Position numbers and translations under genes: made by a program
The notes under the pieces: model-generated
Told to the model about the DNA's origin: nothing
The model's database searches: none
Seen by the model: only the letters and a program-made list of their open reading frames with translations
IMG/VR virus record: IMGVR_UViG_3300034073_001268
Span: 1-49,659 of that record
DNA length: 49,659 nt
Source of the DNA: a virus
Strand: one strand, 5' to 3'
Shown: one piece after another, positions 27,179-35,742 of the stretch
Layout of the letters: every line of letters starts with the position of its first letter
How positions within the stretch are numbered: position 1 is the first letter of the stretch

Positions 27179-27598
27179 CTACTTTATTTTGATTGTTTTT
27201 GGTTTCTTTTCTTCGGGGATGTTTCTTTCCACAAAGACGCTAAGAATACCGTCTGCCATTTCAGCACTATCTACCTCCATATACTCTCCAAGAGCAAAGG
27301 TGCGTGTGAATTTGCGAGTTGCGATACCCTTATGAAGTACATTTTCTGTACCCTCTTCGGTTTTCTCACCCTTGACGATTAGACTTCCATTATCCACAGA
27401 AACCTCGACTTCGTCCTTGCTGAAACCAGCAATGGCCAAAGACAACTTGTAAGTATCCTCATCGATCTTTACCACATCATATGGTGGATAAGATTGACGA
27501 GTTGCCTCACGATGGATGTTATAGAAGCGGTCCAACTCTCTGTTGAAACCAATAAAAAAAGGATCCTTAAAAAGATCCAATGACCATGTACTTACCAT
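27179..27598 (-). CDS. Hsp20 / small heat-shock protein, 139 aa
   Basis: The alpha-crystallin domain runs from PPYDVVKIDEDTYKLSLAIAG through VSVDNGSLIVKGE to ATRKFTRTFALGEYM and the C-terminal ERNIPEEKKPKTIKI (I-x-I-type tail). These ATP-independent chaperones hold unfolded proteins; phage versions are thought to help virion assembly or stress survival. Start set at the ATG 7 nt after AAGGAGGA (27598), not the earlier 27625. Own promoter TTGACA, 16 bp, TATAAT. Confidence 0.9.
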   Translation of the reverse strand: MVSTWSLDLFKDPFFIGFNRELDRFYNIHREATRQSYPPYDVVKIDEDTYKLSLAIAGFSKDEVEVSVDNGSLIVKGEKTEEGTENVLHKGIATRKFTRTFALGEYMEVDSAEMADGILSVFVERNIPEEKKPKTIKIK

Positions 27599-27658
27599 TT
27601 TTTTCCTCCTTGTTAAGCGAGTCATTTTAAGTACCCCCCTTTGGGCAGGTACATATAT

Positions 27659-27686
27659 ATTATAGCATAAAAAATGGAGGTGTCAA
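27659..27686 (-). promoter_or_regulatory. hsp20 promoter
   Basis: Minus strand TTGACA, 16 bp, TGC-TATAAT. The -35 lies within the terminator of the upstream gene. The leader can form a GTACC/GGTAC hairpin. Confidence 0.65.
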
Positions 27687-27702
27687 ATTAATAACACCTC
27701 CA
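27675..27702 (-). terminator. Terminator after gene 27718-28017
   Basis: TGGAGGTGT/ACACCTCCA (9-bp stem, 10-nt loop) followed on the minus strand by six T. Confidence 0.8.
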
Positions 27703-27717
27703 AATTTTATTTATTTT

Positions 27718-28017
27718 TTACAGCATTTGCTGTGGCTTTCCGCCACCGCCAGACTTCTTCTTTGCAACAGCCTTTTTAGCAGGCTTCTTTACAACTTTTG
27801 CAGTCTTAAGTGCTACATCAACATCTTCTACTGATGGCATTCTACCAAATGCAGTATCGGATGGATTTGCTGCTCTCAATACAACTGGCACAAGTGCACC
27901 AAGCAATGAGTATGCAAGTGTCTGTATGTCAGTAACTCCAGAAGCATACATTGCTGTTGCTGCTCCAAGGACTGATCTTCCGTATGATGCTAACGCTTTC
28001 TTGATTTGTTCATTCAT
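27718..28017 (-). CDS. Holin-like membrane protein with GGGG tail, 99 aa
   Basis: Residues 12-50 contain one or two hydrophobic segments (VLGAATAMYASGV and LAYSLLGALVPVVLRAA), as in short phage holins. The C-terminus is a Lys/Ala linker and then KKKSGGGGKPQQML. The endolysin of 37468-38106 ends in a nearly identical KKKSAGGGGRPQVAL, so the two may share a targeting signal. SD is AGGAGGAATA; an intrinsic terminator follows. Confidence 0.6.
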   Translation of the reverse strand: MNEQIKKALASYGRSVLGAATAMYASGVTDIQTLAYSLLGALVPVVLRAANPSDTAFGRMPSVEDVDVALKTAKVVKKPAKKAVAKKKSGGGGKPQQML

Positions 28018-28027
28018 TTTATTCCTC

Positions 28028-28195
28028 CTAGGATATGAACTTACTAATGGCTACCCAAACTGGTTGAGCAATCCATATTCCCATTATACCAGCAACCCCA
28101 GCAAAAACCTTGGGGGCAGGCAATGGCAATTTTAATGAGATACATATAAGCCCAAATACTAGGCCTACAGACAAAGATAATAATATTTCTTTCAT
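28028..28195 (-). CDS. XapX-domain membrane protein, 55 aa
   Basis: Two hydrophobic helices flank LKLPLPAPKVFAGVAGIMGI, the P-x-PAP-x3-AG motif of XapX (DUF1427). These tiny two-helix inner-membrane proteins have no established role. It follows the upstream stop directly (TAAATG). Confidence 0.7.
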   Translation of the reverse strand: MKEILLSLSVGLVFGLICISLKLPLPAPKVFAGVAGIMGIWIAQPVWVAISKFIS

Positions 28196-29083
28196 TTATT
28201 TACTCACATTTCTAGACTCTACATAGTCTTTAATAAAGGGAACTATAACATCTACCTCTTGCCAAGGAACAGCATTAATTAGTAAGTGGTTGATACCTCT
28301 TTTTTCAAGAGTTTTTACAAAGTCATCAAATTGTTCGTGTGTAAAGTAGGCAGCATCTAACACTACCTTTGGTATTTCTCCTTTTTGCCAAACAGGCCTG
28401 ATAGCATAATTTGTCAATAAATCAAGTTCTTCTTCTGTTTTCCTAATAATTGGAGTAATTGCAAGCATTATTTCTACTCCATCTAACTCCAGTGGAATTA
28501 ACTTATTAGGATTTTTTAATACATCAGACCAGCCACCACGAACATATATGTGGTATGGCAAAATAATTTTATGACCATACTTCTTTGCTGCTTTAAAAAC
28601 ATATTCATTAGTTGTTGAAACATATACATCTAGTTTGTTTTTGTGGTTTGGATCACGCCAATATCCTGGAGATTCTTTATCTTGATCCATTTCATTAAGT
28701 TGTTTAAGAAACTCTATCATGTAGTTTGATCTGTCAACTGAACTTGAGTCATCATTTACATCCCCGACAATTCCGCCAACCCCAGATTCGTGATCTTTTA
28801 TGTATCCAGAGATTAAATTAATCTGAAGCCTCCCTTTGTCTATTTTGTCCATAGACCTATTTATCATAGAAAGGTACTGTGGAGATATTGTGTATGGGCG
28901 AATTGCTACGAGATACTTTATTTGTTCTCCCTGCTTTATATCAATTGCTGCCTTTACAAACATATCTCCTTCAGGAATATCGTGTGTAAACATAACTCCA
29001 GAAAAATGACTACTGTTAAGGTTCGATGGTGACTTTATGTTACCTGGATCCCCCATCACACCGCCAAAATAATAAAAATTCAT
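28196..29083 (-). CDS. Luciferase-like (LLM) flavin monooxygenase, 295 aa
   Basis: The block YLVAIRPYTISPQYLSMINR, then DKGRLQINLISG, matches the core of bacterial-luciferase-like monooxygenases (compare SsuD and F420-dependent enzymes). A TIM barrel is expected; a reduced flavin (FMNH2 or F420H2) is the cofactor. The enzyme at 35717 is a paralogue. Substrate unknown. Leaderless: TAGAAT ends 6 nt before ATG. Confidence 0.75.
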   Translation of the reverse strand: MNFYYFGGVMGDPGNIKSPSNLNSSHFSGVMFTHDIPEGDMFVKAAIDIKQGEQIKYLVAIRPYTISPQYLSMINRSMDKIDKGRLQINLISGYIKDHESGVGGIVGDVNDDSSSVDRSNYMIEFLKQLNEMDQDKESPGYWRDPNHKNKLDVYVSTTNEYVFKAAKKYGHKIILPYHIYVRGGWSDVLKNPNKLIPLELDGVEIMLAITPIIRKTEEELDLLTNYAIRPVWQKGEIPKVVLDAAYFTHEQFDDFVKTLEKRGINHLLINAVPWQEVDVIVPFIKDYVESRNVSK

Positions 29084-29493
29084 TATATTATTCTATCATC
29101 ATTTTCTGGTAGTAATTTTTTTAATTCTTTAAATTCTGAAGATATTTTTTTAAGAGCAAAATCATGAGGAGAAACCATTCCCTCAATAGCAACACCGTAC
29201 TTGTCGTAATATTCAAGTTGTGGCTCAACTTCATCAATAAATTTTTTAAGACCTGCCTGCACAGCCTCTATATATTCATAGGCTAAATCACGAGAATCTG
29301 AAACAAATTTCAAAAAATCCTCATTTGCTTTTTCTTTATCTGTTTTATTTTCTTTATGTTGAATTTCTTGTTCTAGCAAAGTCTTAAGAGTGTTGGCAAG
29401 AATCGAAACATTAATTCTTTTTTGAACAGAGTACATGTATAAAAATAATACTGATGTAATAGATAATAAAATAATTAAGAATAAATCAATCAT
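29083..29493 (-). CDS. Membrane-anchored coiled-coil protein, 136 aa
   Basis: Residues 3-21 (DLFLIILLSITSVLFLYMY) are one membrane helix; the rest is soluble, helical and rich in Glu and Lys (EQEIQHKENKTDKEKANEDF). It resembles small spanin- or membrane-tether-like proteins but lacks a lipobox. Overlaps its neighbours by 1-4 nt. Confidence 0.6.
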   Translation of the reverse strand: MIDLFLIILLSITSVLFLYMYSVQKRINVSILANTLKTLLEQEIQHKENKTDKEKANEDFLKFVSDSRDLAYEYIEAVQAGLKKFIDEVEPQLEYYDKYGVAIEGMVSPHDFALKKISSEFKELKKLLPENDDRII

Positions 29494-29759
29494 AGTTCTT
29501 TACCACCTTCTCTAACTAATTGAACTATAGCACCATTAGCCTCAAGGGCCTTTTTTGTTTTAATCATATAATTAGCAGCACGAATCTTGTCATCATGACT
29601 TAACAGCATAAAAGATTTTTCTGATGCCCTAACAGTAATAAATCCTTCTTGATGTTCTATAATATCCAAACCAAACCCCTTTGGGGCAAGGTGATCTAAT
29701 GATCTAAATGCTCTTCTCATAGCATCTGTATATACTACTCCATTGTTAGAGATTGCCAT
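29490..29759 (-). CDS. Unknown protein, 89 aa
   Basis: Start set at MAISNNGVVYTDAMRRAFRS, preceded by GGGGGC as SD; an ATG-less longer reading overlaps whiB further. The sequence contains ALRR-type helices and EGFITVRASEKSFMLLSHDD. No known motif. It overlaps the end of whiB, indicating co-expression. Confidence 0.55.
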   Translation of the reverse strand: MAISNNGVVYTDAMRRAFRSLDHLAPKGFGLDIIEHQEGFITVRASEKSFMLLSHDDKIRAANYMIKTKKALEANGAIVQLVREGGKEL

Positions 29760-30016
29760 GTAAGCCCCCAATCAGCCTTTGTCTTGTGGTTAGAGAATTC
29801 TTTAGATATTTCTCCATTTTCTAAATATACCCCGCCCCATACGCCCCACTCTTTGCCAGAAATTCCAACAGAAAAACAATCTTTTCTTACTGGACACTTA
29901 GAGCAAAGTAGGTCAACAGCAGGCCTAAGTAATTCATCTTCTTCGTATTTATCAAAAAATACATTTGTGTCGTAGTCTAGACATGCAGCATCATCTTTCC
30001 ACTCATGCTTATTCAT
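29735..30016 (-). CDS. whiB: WhiB-family transcriptional regulator
   Basis: Four cysteines at 12, 38, 41 and 47 (C-x25-C-x2-C-x5-C) bind the [4Fe-4S] cluster, and EWGVWGGVYL is the family's G-V/I-W-G-G turn followed by a basic tail (NHKTKADW). WhiB proteins occur only in actinobacteria and their phages, and act by binding the housekeeping sigma factor and DNA. This is strong evidence for an actinobacterial host. A phage WhiB can redirect host transcription or block superinfection. Confidence 0.92.
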   Translation of the reverse strand: MNKHEWKDDAACLDYDTNVFFDKYEEDELLRPAVDLLCSKCPVRKDCFSVGISGKEWGVWGGVYLENGEISKEFSNHKTKADWGLTWQSLTME

Positions 30017-30018
30017 AG

Positions 30019-30234
30019 TTATGCTACATACTTGTCAGGTATTTCCCATCCGTTTCTAGAAACGACAAAAGTTTTTTTCAAGTACCATGCACCGTTTTTT
30101 CTTGCACCATACTTTGATGTAAAAGCCTTATCTGACTTTAGCATCTCAATAACATTCCAACCATCCCAAGATAAATTTTTGTTTTTAGAAACAATAGTTT
30201 CCATTTCCTCAAGAGATTTAATTGTTTTCATCAT
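30019..30234 (-). CDS. Unknown small protein, 71 aa
   Basis: SD AGGGGGGGG. The pattern WDGWNVIEML, KYGARKNGAWYLKKTF and GWEIPDKYVA occurs in many phage small proteins of unknown role, probably a winged or beta-rich nucleic-acid binder. Two bases separate it from whiB. Confidence 0.65.
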   Translation of the reverse strand: MMKTIKSLEEMETIVSKNKNLSWDGWNVIEMLKSDKAFTSKYGARKNGAWYLKKTFVVSRNGWEIPDKYVA

Positions 30235-30242
30235 ACCCCCCC

Positions 30243-30596
30243 CTAAAAGTTGTATACATTAGTATTTATATTTTTTGATTTTGATAAACTAACCAGGTTT
30301 GAAGTTCTTTCTTTTGGATTTGAAACAAAAACAAAATGGTTAAAACTATCAACATTTTCTTCAAACCATTGAGGTGTAACCCTAAACAATTTGATCTGCT
30401 TTCCTCTAGACTTCATACCCCTTTCAGAAAGATTTACAAACTCCATTGCCATATCATTAATATTGCCTGGACCAACAGAATATAAATAAAATTCTTTTTC
30501 GTTGTCTTTTAATTCAGACAAAGCAACAGCCATTGCTCTAAGGAAAATATTATAGTTGTTGAAGTTAGGCGTTCCCTGAACCCCGACTATCATCAC
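30243..30596 (-). CDS. Conserved phage protein, Rossmann-like (SLOG/DUF2493-like), 117 aa
   Basis: The start MIVGVQGTPNFNNYNIFLRA with later EKEFYLYSVGPGNINDMAME and RGKQIKLFRVTPQWFEENVD suggests a Rossmann-like nucleotide-binding fold. The family is frequent in actinophages but has no defined activity. It overlaps the membrane protein upstream by 32 nt. Confidence 0.6.
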   Translation of the reverse strand: MMIVGVQGTPNFNNYNIFLRAMAVALSELKDNEKEFYLYSVGPGNINDMAMEFVNLSERGMKSRGKQIKLFRVTPQWFEENVDSFNHFVFVSNPKERTSNLVSLSKSKNINTNVYNF

Positions 30597-30993
30597 TTGT
30601 CCCTTCTGTTAGTTTGTCTACTATGAACAACATCTTATCTAATTGTACCTTATCCATGTTACTTGTGTCAACTCTTTCCGCAGAATCTTTATCAATTCTT
30701 TCATTAACCAGAGGCGCTTTATAAAATGTGTTATTTTTGATCCAATAGGCCTCATCGTCTACAACTATAACTTTGGTAGTAGAGTCGTCCTGATGTTTAG
30801 CAGATTGGGTTTTTGCTTTCATTTTTCTTTTATATTTTTTAGCACCCGCATATCTATGATGAAGCATTGCCTGGCTTACAATTTGTCTAGGCATATAACT
30901 TTTGCGACTCTTAATAATATAAATAGATACCCCTAGTACAATTATTCCTGTTAATAAGACTGCCCCAAGCAAATTATTCATAGGTGCCCCCAT
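30565..30993 (-). CDS. Single-span membrane protein, 142 aa
   Basis: Residues 7-27 (NLLGAVLLTGIIVLGVSIYI) form one helix, followed by a basic cytoplasmic part (AGAKKYKRKMKAKTQ) and an acidic C-terminus. TGA-TAGAAT ends 6 nt before the first ATG, the leaderless rule, so that start is kept over the internal ATG at 30981. Unknown role. Confidence 0.6.
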   Translation of the reverse strand: MGAPMNNLLGAVLLTGIIVLGVSIYIIKSRKSYMPRQIVSQAMLHHRYAGAKKYKRKMKAKTQSAKHQDDSTTKVIVVDDEAYWIKNNTFYKAPLVNERIDKDSAERVDTSNMDKVQLDKMLFIVDKLTEGTSDDSRGSGNA

Positions 30994-31005
30994 AAACTTA
31001 TTCTA

Positions 31006-31338
31006 TCATCGTTTATCAGCAATAATTTTTAGAAGTTGTTTAAGAGTAGACCTTTCGTTTGCATCCAACATTTTAACTTGGCTTTGATCAAAAGATTTTT
31101 TATTAATTTTAACAATTGGATTTGCATCTGTCACATCCATATCTATAAAACCTTTTTCCCAAAGTGTCATAGTAACTTCTGAAAAGTAACTGCCGATAGC
31201 ATTGTCTAGTTTGGGGTCAATGTCTTTTAACATTTCTGTTTTTACATACATATTTTCCCCAGTTTCTGGATCTTTACCAGCAAACCTCAACCCTCCAGTT
31301 AAAATTAATTTTTGAAATATTCTTTCTGAATCTCTCAC
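31006..31338 (-). CDS. Unknown soluble protein, 110 aa
   Basis: Helical and charged, MRDSERIFQKLILTGGLRFA onward with DPETGENMYVKTEM and a basic C-terminal helix. It overlaps the nuclease gene by 4 nt. No recognised motif. Confidence 0.6.
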   Translation of the reverse strand: MRDSERIFQKLILTGGLRFAGKDPETGENMYVKTEMLKDIDPKLDNAIGSYFSEVTMTLWEKGFIDMDVTDANPIVKINKKSFDQSQVKMLDANERSTLKQLLKIIADKR

Positions 31339-31742
31339 TTTCCAGACTTCTTTCTTGCTTTTGCTAAAGCATCAAAATCTTTTACCTTGGTATCCCCAAG
31401 ATAGCCCCAGGCATATCCATCATTAATCATATGATCATTGACTGAGACAGTATCCTCATTAACATATATCCATCCAAGTATTCTGCCATACTTTTCTGAA
31501 GAGTCCATTTTTTCAGTTTTAATGATAACTGACTTTGCATCTTTAAGAAACTTTTTTAAATATTCTTTTGACTCAAGACCTAAAACCTTTTCTGCTTTAT
31601 CTGATGTGCGAGACTCAGGGGTATCAATACCAGCCAGCCTTACACGAGATGAAAACAAAATGTCAAATCCTAAATCAATTAAAACGTCAATGGTATCTCC
31701 ATCTACTACGTTTTCTACTTTTCTTACATAATATGTATACAT
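31335..31742 (-). CDS. Thermonuclease (SNase-like) domain protein
   Basis: The SNase order is complete: VVDGDTIDVLID (calcium-binding Asp), VRLAGIDTPES (Arg and Asp), LESKEYLKKFL, MDSSEKYGRILGWIYV (second Arg) and NDGYAWGYLG. It is a single 135-aa OB-fold domain without signal peptide, so it cuts DNA or RNA inside the cell, for example host nucleic acid. SD is AAGGAGG. Confidence 0.9.
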   Translation of the reverse strand: MYTYYVRKVENVVDGDTIDVLIDLGFDILFSSRVRLAGIDTPESRTSDKAEKVLGLESKEYLKKFLKDAKSVIIKTEKMDSSEKYGRILGWIYVNEDTVSVNDHMINDGYAWGYLGDTKVKDFDALAKARKKSGK

Positions 31743-31752
31743 ACAAGCCTCC

Positions 31753-32037
31753 TTAGACCCAATACTTAATTATAGCAGTTATAGCCAGAATTGTCCAGAG
31801 GATATTGAACCAGATTAAGGTTGGTATGGTTTTTACAGTAGAAGACCATATTAACATTAGGCTTGAAACCAGGGCAAAAATATAAAGCCACCACCACTGC
31901 TTGTCAAATAATAGTCCTGGGATAATAATTATTGCTTTGGCGACAAATGCAAAAAACTCAACAGTGTTTGGTTTGTTCCAGTATTCTATTTTCCCCATAG
32001 TTTTAAGAGAATGATACCAGCCTGGTCTTGTTTTCAT
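31753..32037 (-). CDS. Multi-span membrane protein, 94 aa
   Basis: Three hydrophobic stretches (FFAFVAKAIIIIPGLLF, LYIFALVSSLMLIW, LIWFNILWTILAITAI) with Trp-rich loops. The start overlaps the end of the halogenase gene by 4 nt. It could be a membrane partner of the halogenase, but nothing in the sequence proves it. Confidence 0.65.
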   Translation of the reverse strand: MKTRPGWYHSLKTMGKIEYWNKPNTVEFFAFVAKAIIIIPGLLFDKQWWWLYIFALVSSLMLIWSSTVKTIPTLIWFNILWTILAITAIIKYWV

Positions 32038-33578
32038 TTTAAACTTTCTAAAAATTGTCTATGATCCATACACTCTGCTATTTTATAATTTTGATAGTTA
32101 TTGTAATAGTCATACATGTCAACTCCCTTTTTATAGTCAGGAGAGTTTTCTGTGTATGTTTTAGCAACATCTTTATTTATTGTATCGTGTGCAGATCCAA
32201 CAAATATCCAACTGTTTATTGTCCATTCATTACCAGCATCTAAACTATTAGGTAGCCTACTGCCCCACTTATCCATTTTTTCTTTTAAATTTTTTGGTGA
32301 CTTTTCATAAGAGAATTTTTTCCAAAAATCTGTGTCTTTTCTTAATGTTATATAATGAAAATAAATAAAATCAGAAATGCTATTGTTCATTTTTAATATA
32401 TTGTTATTAAATTCTTTTCTTATTTCTTCAGAGTTACCACTTATCCATAGAGGGTTGTCGAATATTTGTGATAATTGTACTATACTTACCCAAATAGATG
32501 TTGCCTCTAATGGTTCAATAAAGTTTGCTGCGAGTCCTATTGCTACACAATTATTTATCCACGGTTCTTCATAGCATCCAGCATTAAATTGAAACCCACC
32601 CTTGTCTTTTCTAGGGTATATTGGCTCATATCCCAGAAATTCTTCTATTTCTTTTATTGCATCTTTTTCAGATATAAGAGATGAATCATATACATACCCG
32701 CAACCGAATCTTGTTTGAAGTGGTATTTTCCACATCCATCCATACTTCATTGCTATTGCCTCTGTATATGGCGGTATTTTATCTTCCATATCAATAAAAA
32801 ATGGAATGGCAGAATCAACAGGAAGAAAGTCTTTATAACTGTTCCATTTGGCATTATATACTTTACCAATAATTAATCTATGAAATCCACTACAGTCAAA
32901 AACAAAATCACATAAAATGTTTTCATTATTTTCTAAAAGTAAACTACTTATATATCCATTTTCACCCAATGAAATATTTTTTATAGTGCCATCTATTAGT
33001 TTTATTCCTCTTTCGGTTCCTATTTCCTTTAGCCTATTTGCTAATTTTGTGGCATTAAAATGTATAGATATGTTGCCTATTTTTTTATAGTCAAAAATAG
33101 GATCTTTTTTAGAAACAAACCCAAAGTCTACCTTATTATTTTCTAAAACAAAAGGAACTTTTTTCTTTTCTGAAATTTTTTCCATGAAGTCTATCTCATT
33201 TACGCTATTATTTAAAGACAGGCTTGCTACCATTAGTGGACTATTTGATAAATATCTATCACTTAAAGCATCAAAACCAAGTTGTTTATCAGTTGTAGAA
33301 AAACCGTGGTAATAAAATCTTCCATCATTATTCCAGTTTGTAAACTTAATTCCGTTTTTTATTGTTGCATCACAATTTTTGATTAAGTCTGACAATGGTA
33401 TATCTAAATGATTTAAAAAGTCTGTAAGGTATGGCGTAGAGCCTTCTCCTGCACCCAAAATTCCTATCTCTGTTGATTCTATAACTGTTATGTCTAGGTC
33501 TGGATATGATCGCTGCGCTTTAAGCGCTGTAAGCCAACCAGCAGTTCCTCCGCCAACCACAACTATTTTTTTTGTCAT
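32034..33578 (-). CDS. Flavin-dependent tryptophan-halogenase family protein
   Basis: At 514 aa it is full length. It has an FAD-binding GGGTAGW (residues 9-15), the catalytic Lys in ATIKNGIKF (K74, equivalent to Lys79 of PrnA), YGWMWKIPLQ holding the W-x-W-x-I-P motif, and NFIEPLEATSIWV. With FADH2, O2 and halide such enzymes chlorinate or brominate indoles, phenols or other substrates. No flavin reductase is seen nearby. Phage halogenases are known, for example in cyanophages. Substrate unknown. Confidence 0.87.
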   Translation of the reverse strand: MTKKIVVVGGGTAGWLTALKAQRSYPDLDITVIESTEIGILGAGEGSTPYLTDFLNHLDIPLSDLIKNCDATIKNGIKFTNWNNDGRFYYHGFSTTDKQLGFDALSDRYLSNSPLMVASLSLNNSVNEIDFMEKISEKKKVPFVLENNKVDFGFVSKKDPIFDYKKIGNISIHFNATKLANRLKEIGTERGIKLIDGTIKNISLGENGYISSLLLENNENILCDFVFDCSGFHRLIIGKVYNAKWNSYKDFLPVDSAIPFFIDMEDKIPPYTEAIAMKYGWMWKIPLQTRFGCGYVYDSSLISEKDAIKEIEEFLGYEPIYPRKDKGGFQFNAGCYEEPWINNCVAIGLAANFIEPLEATSIWVSIVQLSQIFDNPLWISGNSEEIRKEFNNNILKMNNSISDFIYFHYITLRKDTDFWKKFSYEKSPKNLKEKMDKWGSRLPNSLDAGNEWTINSWIFVGSAHDTINKDVAKTYTENSPDYKKGVDMYDYYNNYQNYKIAECMDHRQFLESLK

Positions 33579-33781
33579 TACTTTCTACCCCACTGTATTT
33601 TATTCCATCCACGCTCATGAAAATAATAAAGAATAGTCTTAGTAATAACTTCTAAACTTGCTATGCTTGCAGCAACTACTGGCTTTTTAGTAATAAACCA
33701 GGATATAACGAATGTATCTGCAGTACCAACTACTCTCCAGGTGATTGCTTTTACTGCAGATCTAGATTTTGTTACGCTCAT
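33578..33781 (-). CDS. DUF2061 membrane protein, 67 aa
   Basis: SRSAVKAITWRVVGTADTFV with two membrane helices, then FHERGWNKIQWGRK, is the DUF2061 signature (K-x2-TWR and H-E-R-x-W). In bacteria it is sometimes fused to or near APS kinase, and here it lies 45 nt from such a domain. Start set at ATG 33781 behind GGAG. A second member is at 37250-37468. Confidence 0.8.
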   Translation of the reverse strand: MSVTKSRSAVKAITWRVVGTADTFVISWFITKKPVVAASIASLEVITKTILYYFHERGWNKIQWGRK

Positions 33782-33826
33782 GATGGCCACTCCATATTAC
33801 TTGGTTTAGTGAGCCAGTCCCACAAC

Positions 33827-34585
33827 TTAGATACCCATTTCTTTACGCTTTTGCGTAGCCGATATAGCATGAATGTCTGCCCCCAAATCTACTTGTTCAA
33901 TCTTGTATCCTACATCACGGCCATAAACAATGTTTGTGATGTTTGGTAGTCTTAGAATTAATGTATTTTTGTATGGATTATCTTTCTTTATATACCCCGA
34001 AACCTCATCATACATCAATGGATCCTTTTCTGATGTATTATAAGTGTTGCGTACACCAACTAATACCTGATCAGTTCTTTTATGTGCCTCATTCTTAAGA
34101 GCCTGATGACCCTCATGCCAAGGCTGATATCTGCCAAGTTGCAGGGTAGTAGGAGCAGACCAATCAAATAGACCACAAGCCTGCAATATTGTGTCTACTT
34201 CTTGCTCTACAGTGTACCCATCAAGAATTCTGATATGAAAGTTTATAGGATCTCTCCAAAGTTTGTTAGTGTCCTCAAACCTTCCTTCTTTTATTCTGTC
34301 AACCCACACAATAACATCAGCAAAGCCAAATGCACTCCTTGTTTCATCTGTTGGACAAACAAAGTCTACAATTACTGGAGCAACATTTTGTTTAGCAATT
34401 AGCCTTGCCATTTCTCCCATACGCCTTGCTTGTTCGATTCTATCGGCGGGAGTGAAAAAAAGATCTGAATTAACGGTAGACCTAACCTCGTCTGCATTAA
34501 GATGAATAGCGTTGATGCGTTCTTTAAGTGCAACTGCTAATGCTGTTTTGCCAGACCCAGGAAGTCCTATAATTTGTATAATCAT
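33827..34585 (-). CDS. Fusion of APS-kinase-like domain and HxGH nucleotidyltransferase, 252 aa
   Basis: Residues 1-130 resemble CysC: P-loop GLPGSGKTAL, HLNADEVRSTVNSDLFFTPA, DRIEQARRMGEMARL and VDFVCPTDETRSAF. Residues 145-252 are a cytidylyltransferase-like fold: LGRYQPWHEGHQALKNEAHK (H-x-G-H) and a final ISATQKRKEM, as in NadM-type enzymes. CysC makes PAPS from APS; the second domain joins a nucleotide to a phosphate and might form APS or a dinucleotide. The pairing with two sulfotransferases supports PAPS supply. Confidence 0.75.
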   Translation of the reverse strand: MIIQIIGLPGSGKTALAVALKERINAIHLNADEVRSTVNSDLFFTPADRIEQARRMGEMARLIAKQNVAPVIVDFVCPTDETRSAFGFADVIVWVDRIKEGRFEDTNKLWRDPINFHIRILDGYTVEQEVDTILQACGLFDWSAPTTLQLGRYQPWHEGHQALKNEAHKRTDQVLVGVRNTYNTSEKDPLMYDEVSGYIKKDNPYKNTLILRLPNITNIVYGRDVGYKIEQVDLGADIHAISATQKRKEMGI

Positions 34586-35145
34586 CTTGTACCCAACTCT
34601 TCGTTTGGCATTATGTCAATAAGCAAATGAACTCTATCTATGTCACTATTATTTTCTACAAGATGTGGTCTTGAATTATTAATCTCCCAGCACTCTCCAG
34701 CCTGCATACTTATTTTTTCATTTCCTACCCCAAAAAATACATTATCTGAGGTTACTATTGGTATGTGATTTCGTCTAGAAAACATAAGATAATCTCCAGA
34801 GTCAAAATGTATTGATATGTCTTGTCTTGCTTTTAACTTGATTAGCAACACCATTCCCCTAGTACCGTTATGAATTTCCTCTAAATTTTTTATAATAGGC
34901 TCAAGGATCTCAATTAATTTTTCATCATTTGATTCTTTCTTTACCAAAAACAAATCACCGCCCTTCCAAAGAAGGTTGGCCCTATAAACAAAATATGAAA
35001 CTGTATCTTTGTGAACATCGTAGTTGTCTTGTCTTGATGTGTCTAATAGCCACTCGCTAGAAAAATTTGAAATATGATTTTTTATTGCTTCAACATCATA
35101 GGTTGCATGCTTTTTAAAATTAAAGTCTTCGCTAGTTTTTCTCAT
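34582..35145 (-). CDS. Aspartyl/asparaginyl beta-hydroxylase-like oxygenase, 187 aa
   Basis: The core reads ISIHFDSGDYLMFSRRNHIP, then AGECWEINNSRPHLVENNSD and RVHLLIDI. His-x-Asp supplies two iron ligands and PHLVEN the third, with Arg (RRNH and DRVHL) for 2-oxoglutarate. This is the cupin-like family that hydroxylates Asp, Asn or Arg residues or free amino acids. It overlaps the fusion gene by 4 nt and abuts the sulfotransferase, so the three are co-expressed. Confidence 0.75.
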   Translation of the reverse strand: MRKTSEDFNFKKHATYDVEAIKNHISNFSSEWLLDTSRQDNYDVHKDTVSYFVYRANLLWKGGDLFLVKKESNDEKLIEILEPIIKNLEEIHNGTRGMVLLIKLKARQDISIHFDSGDYLMFSRRNHIPIVTSDNVFFGVGNEKISMQAGECWEINNSRPHLVENNSDIDRVHLLIDIMPNEELGTR

Positions 35146-35742
35146 TTACGGCCTCATCCAATCATCAAAGTTTGTACTATATTTAAACAAGTCAAAGTCA
35201 ACCTTGTATAGTATTTTAACTATATCTATTATATCATTAGTGTAGTCATTTAGATAGGAGTCTATATCATAATTGCCCAAATTATATCTACCCAACTTCC
35301 AGTTAAAATCAGACTCAAGTTCTTTTAAATTTTCAAACTTATATACTTTATTAACCTGTATCTCATTATTTTCAGCAATGTAAAAAGATTGAGGGTAGTG
35401 AAGCAGAGGGGTTGTTGGCGATATTATATTTTTTAATATATTTTCTAGATACTCTTTAAAAGATATTTCTGTTTTATTAGTCTTGTTGTATTGCTTATAG
35501 CAACTATATGTTCTTGCATATGGGTTTCTAACAACTGAGAAAGAGAATATGTTGTGATCTATTGTATTTGCACTCTCTAAATATGAGTATGGGTCATGAT
35601 GTCTTGGCCATGCTCTATTCCAGTTGTCTAGATTGTTATCATAGAGTATTTTAGAAATAGAAGATCCAGCAGTTTTTGGTATATGCACAAACAATACACC
35701 AGAATATTCCTTGTTGTTAATTAGCATGTTGGTTAATTTCAC
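35146..35742 (-). CDS. Sulfotransferase family protein, 198 aa
   Basis: VLFVHIPKTAGSSISKILYD carries the PAPS 5'-phosphate loop and FSVVRNPYARTYSCYKQYNK the 3'-phosphate R-x-P-x3-x2-S motif. It resembles carbohydrate sulfotransferases (Sulfotransfer_2 type). Directly adjoins the hydroxylase gene and overlaps the LLM gene by 26 nt. Confidence 0.8.
   Translation of the reverse strand: MKLTNMLINNKEYSGVLFVHIPKTAGSSISKILYDNNLDNWNRAWPRHHDPYSYLESANTIDHNIFSFSVVRNPYARTYSCYKQYNKTNKTEISFKEYLENILKNIISPTTPLLHYPQSFYIAENNEIQVNKVYKFENLKELESDFNWKLGRYNLGNYDIDSYLNDYTNDIIDIVKILYKVDFDLFKYSTNFDDWMRP

Noticed and set aside
27035-27382. Long open frame on the plus strand opposite hsp20
   Set aside because: It covers the complement of the clear Hsp20 gene, its promoter and a pseudoknot; composition is that of a shadow frame.
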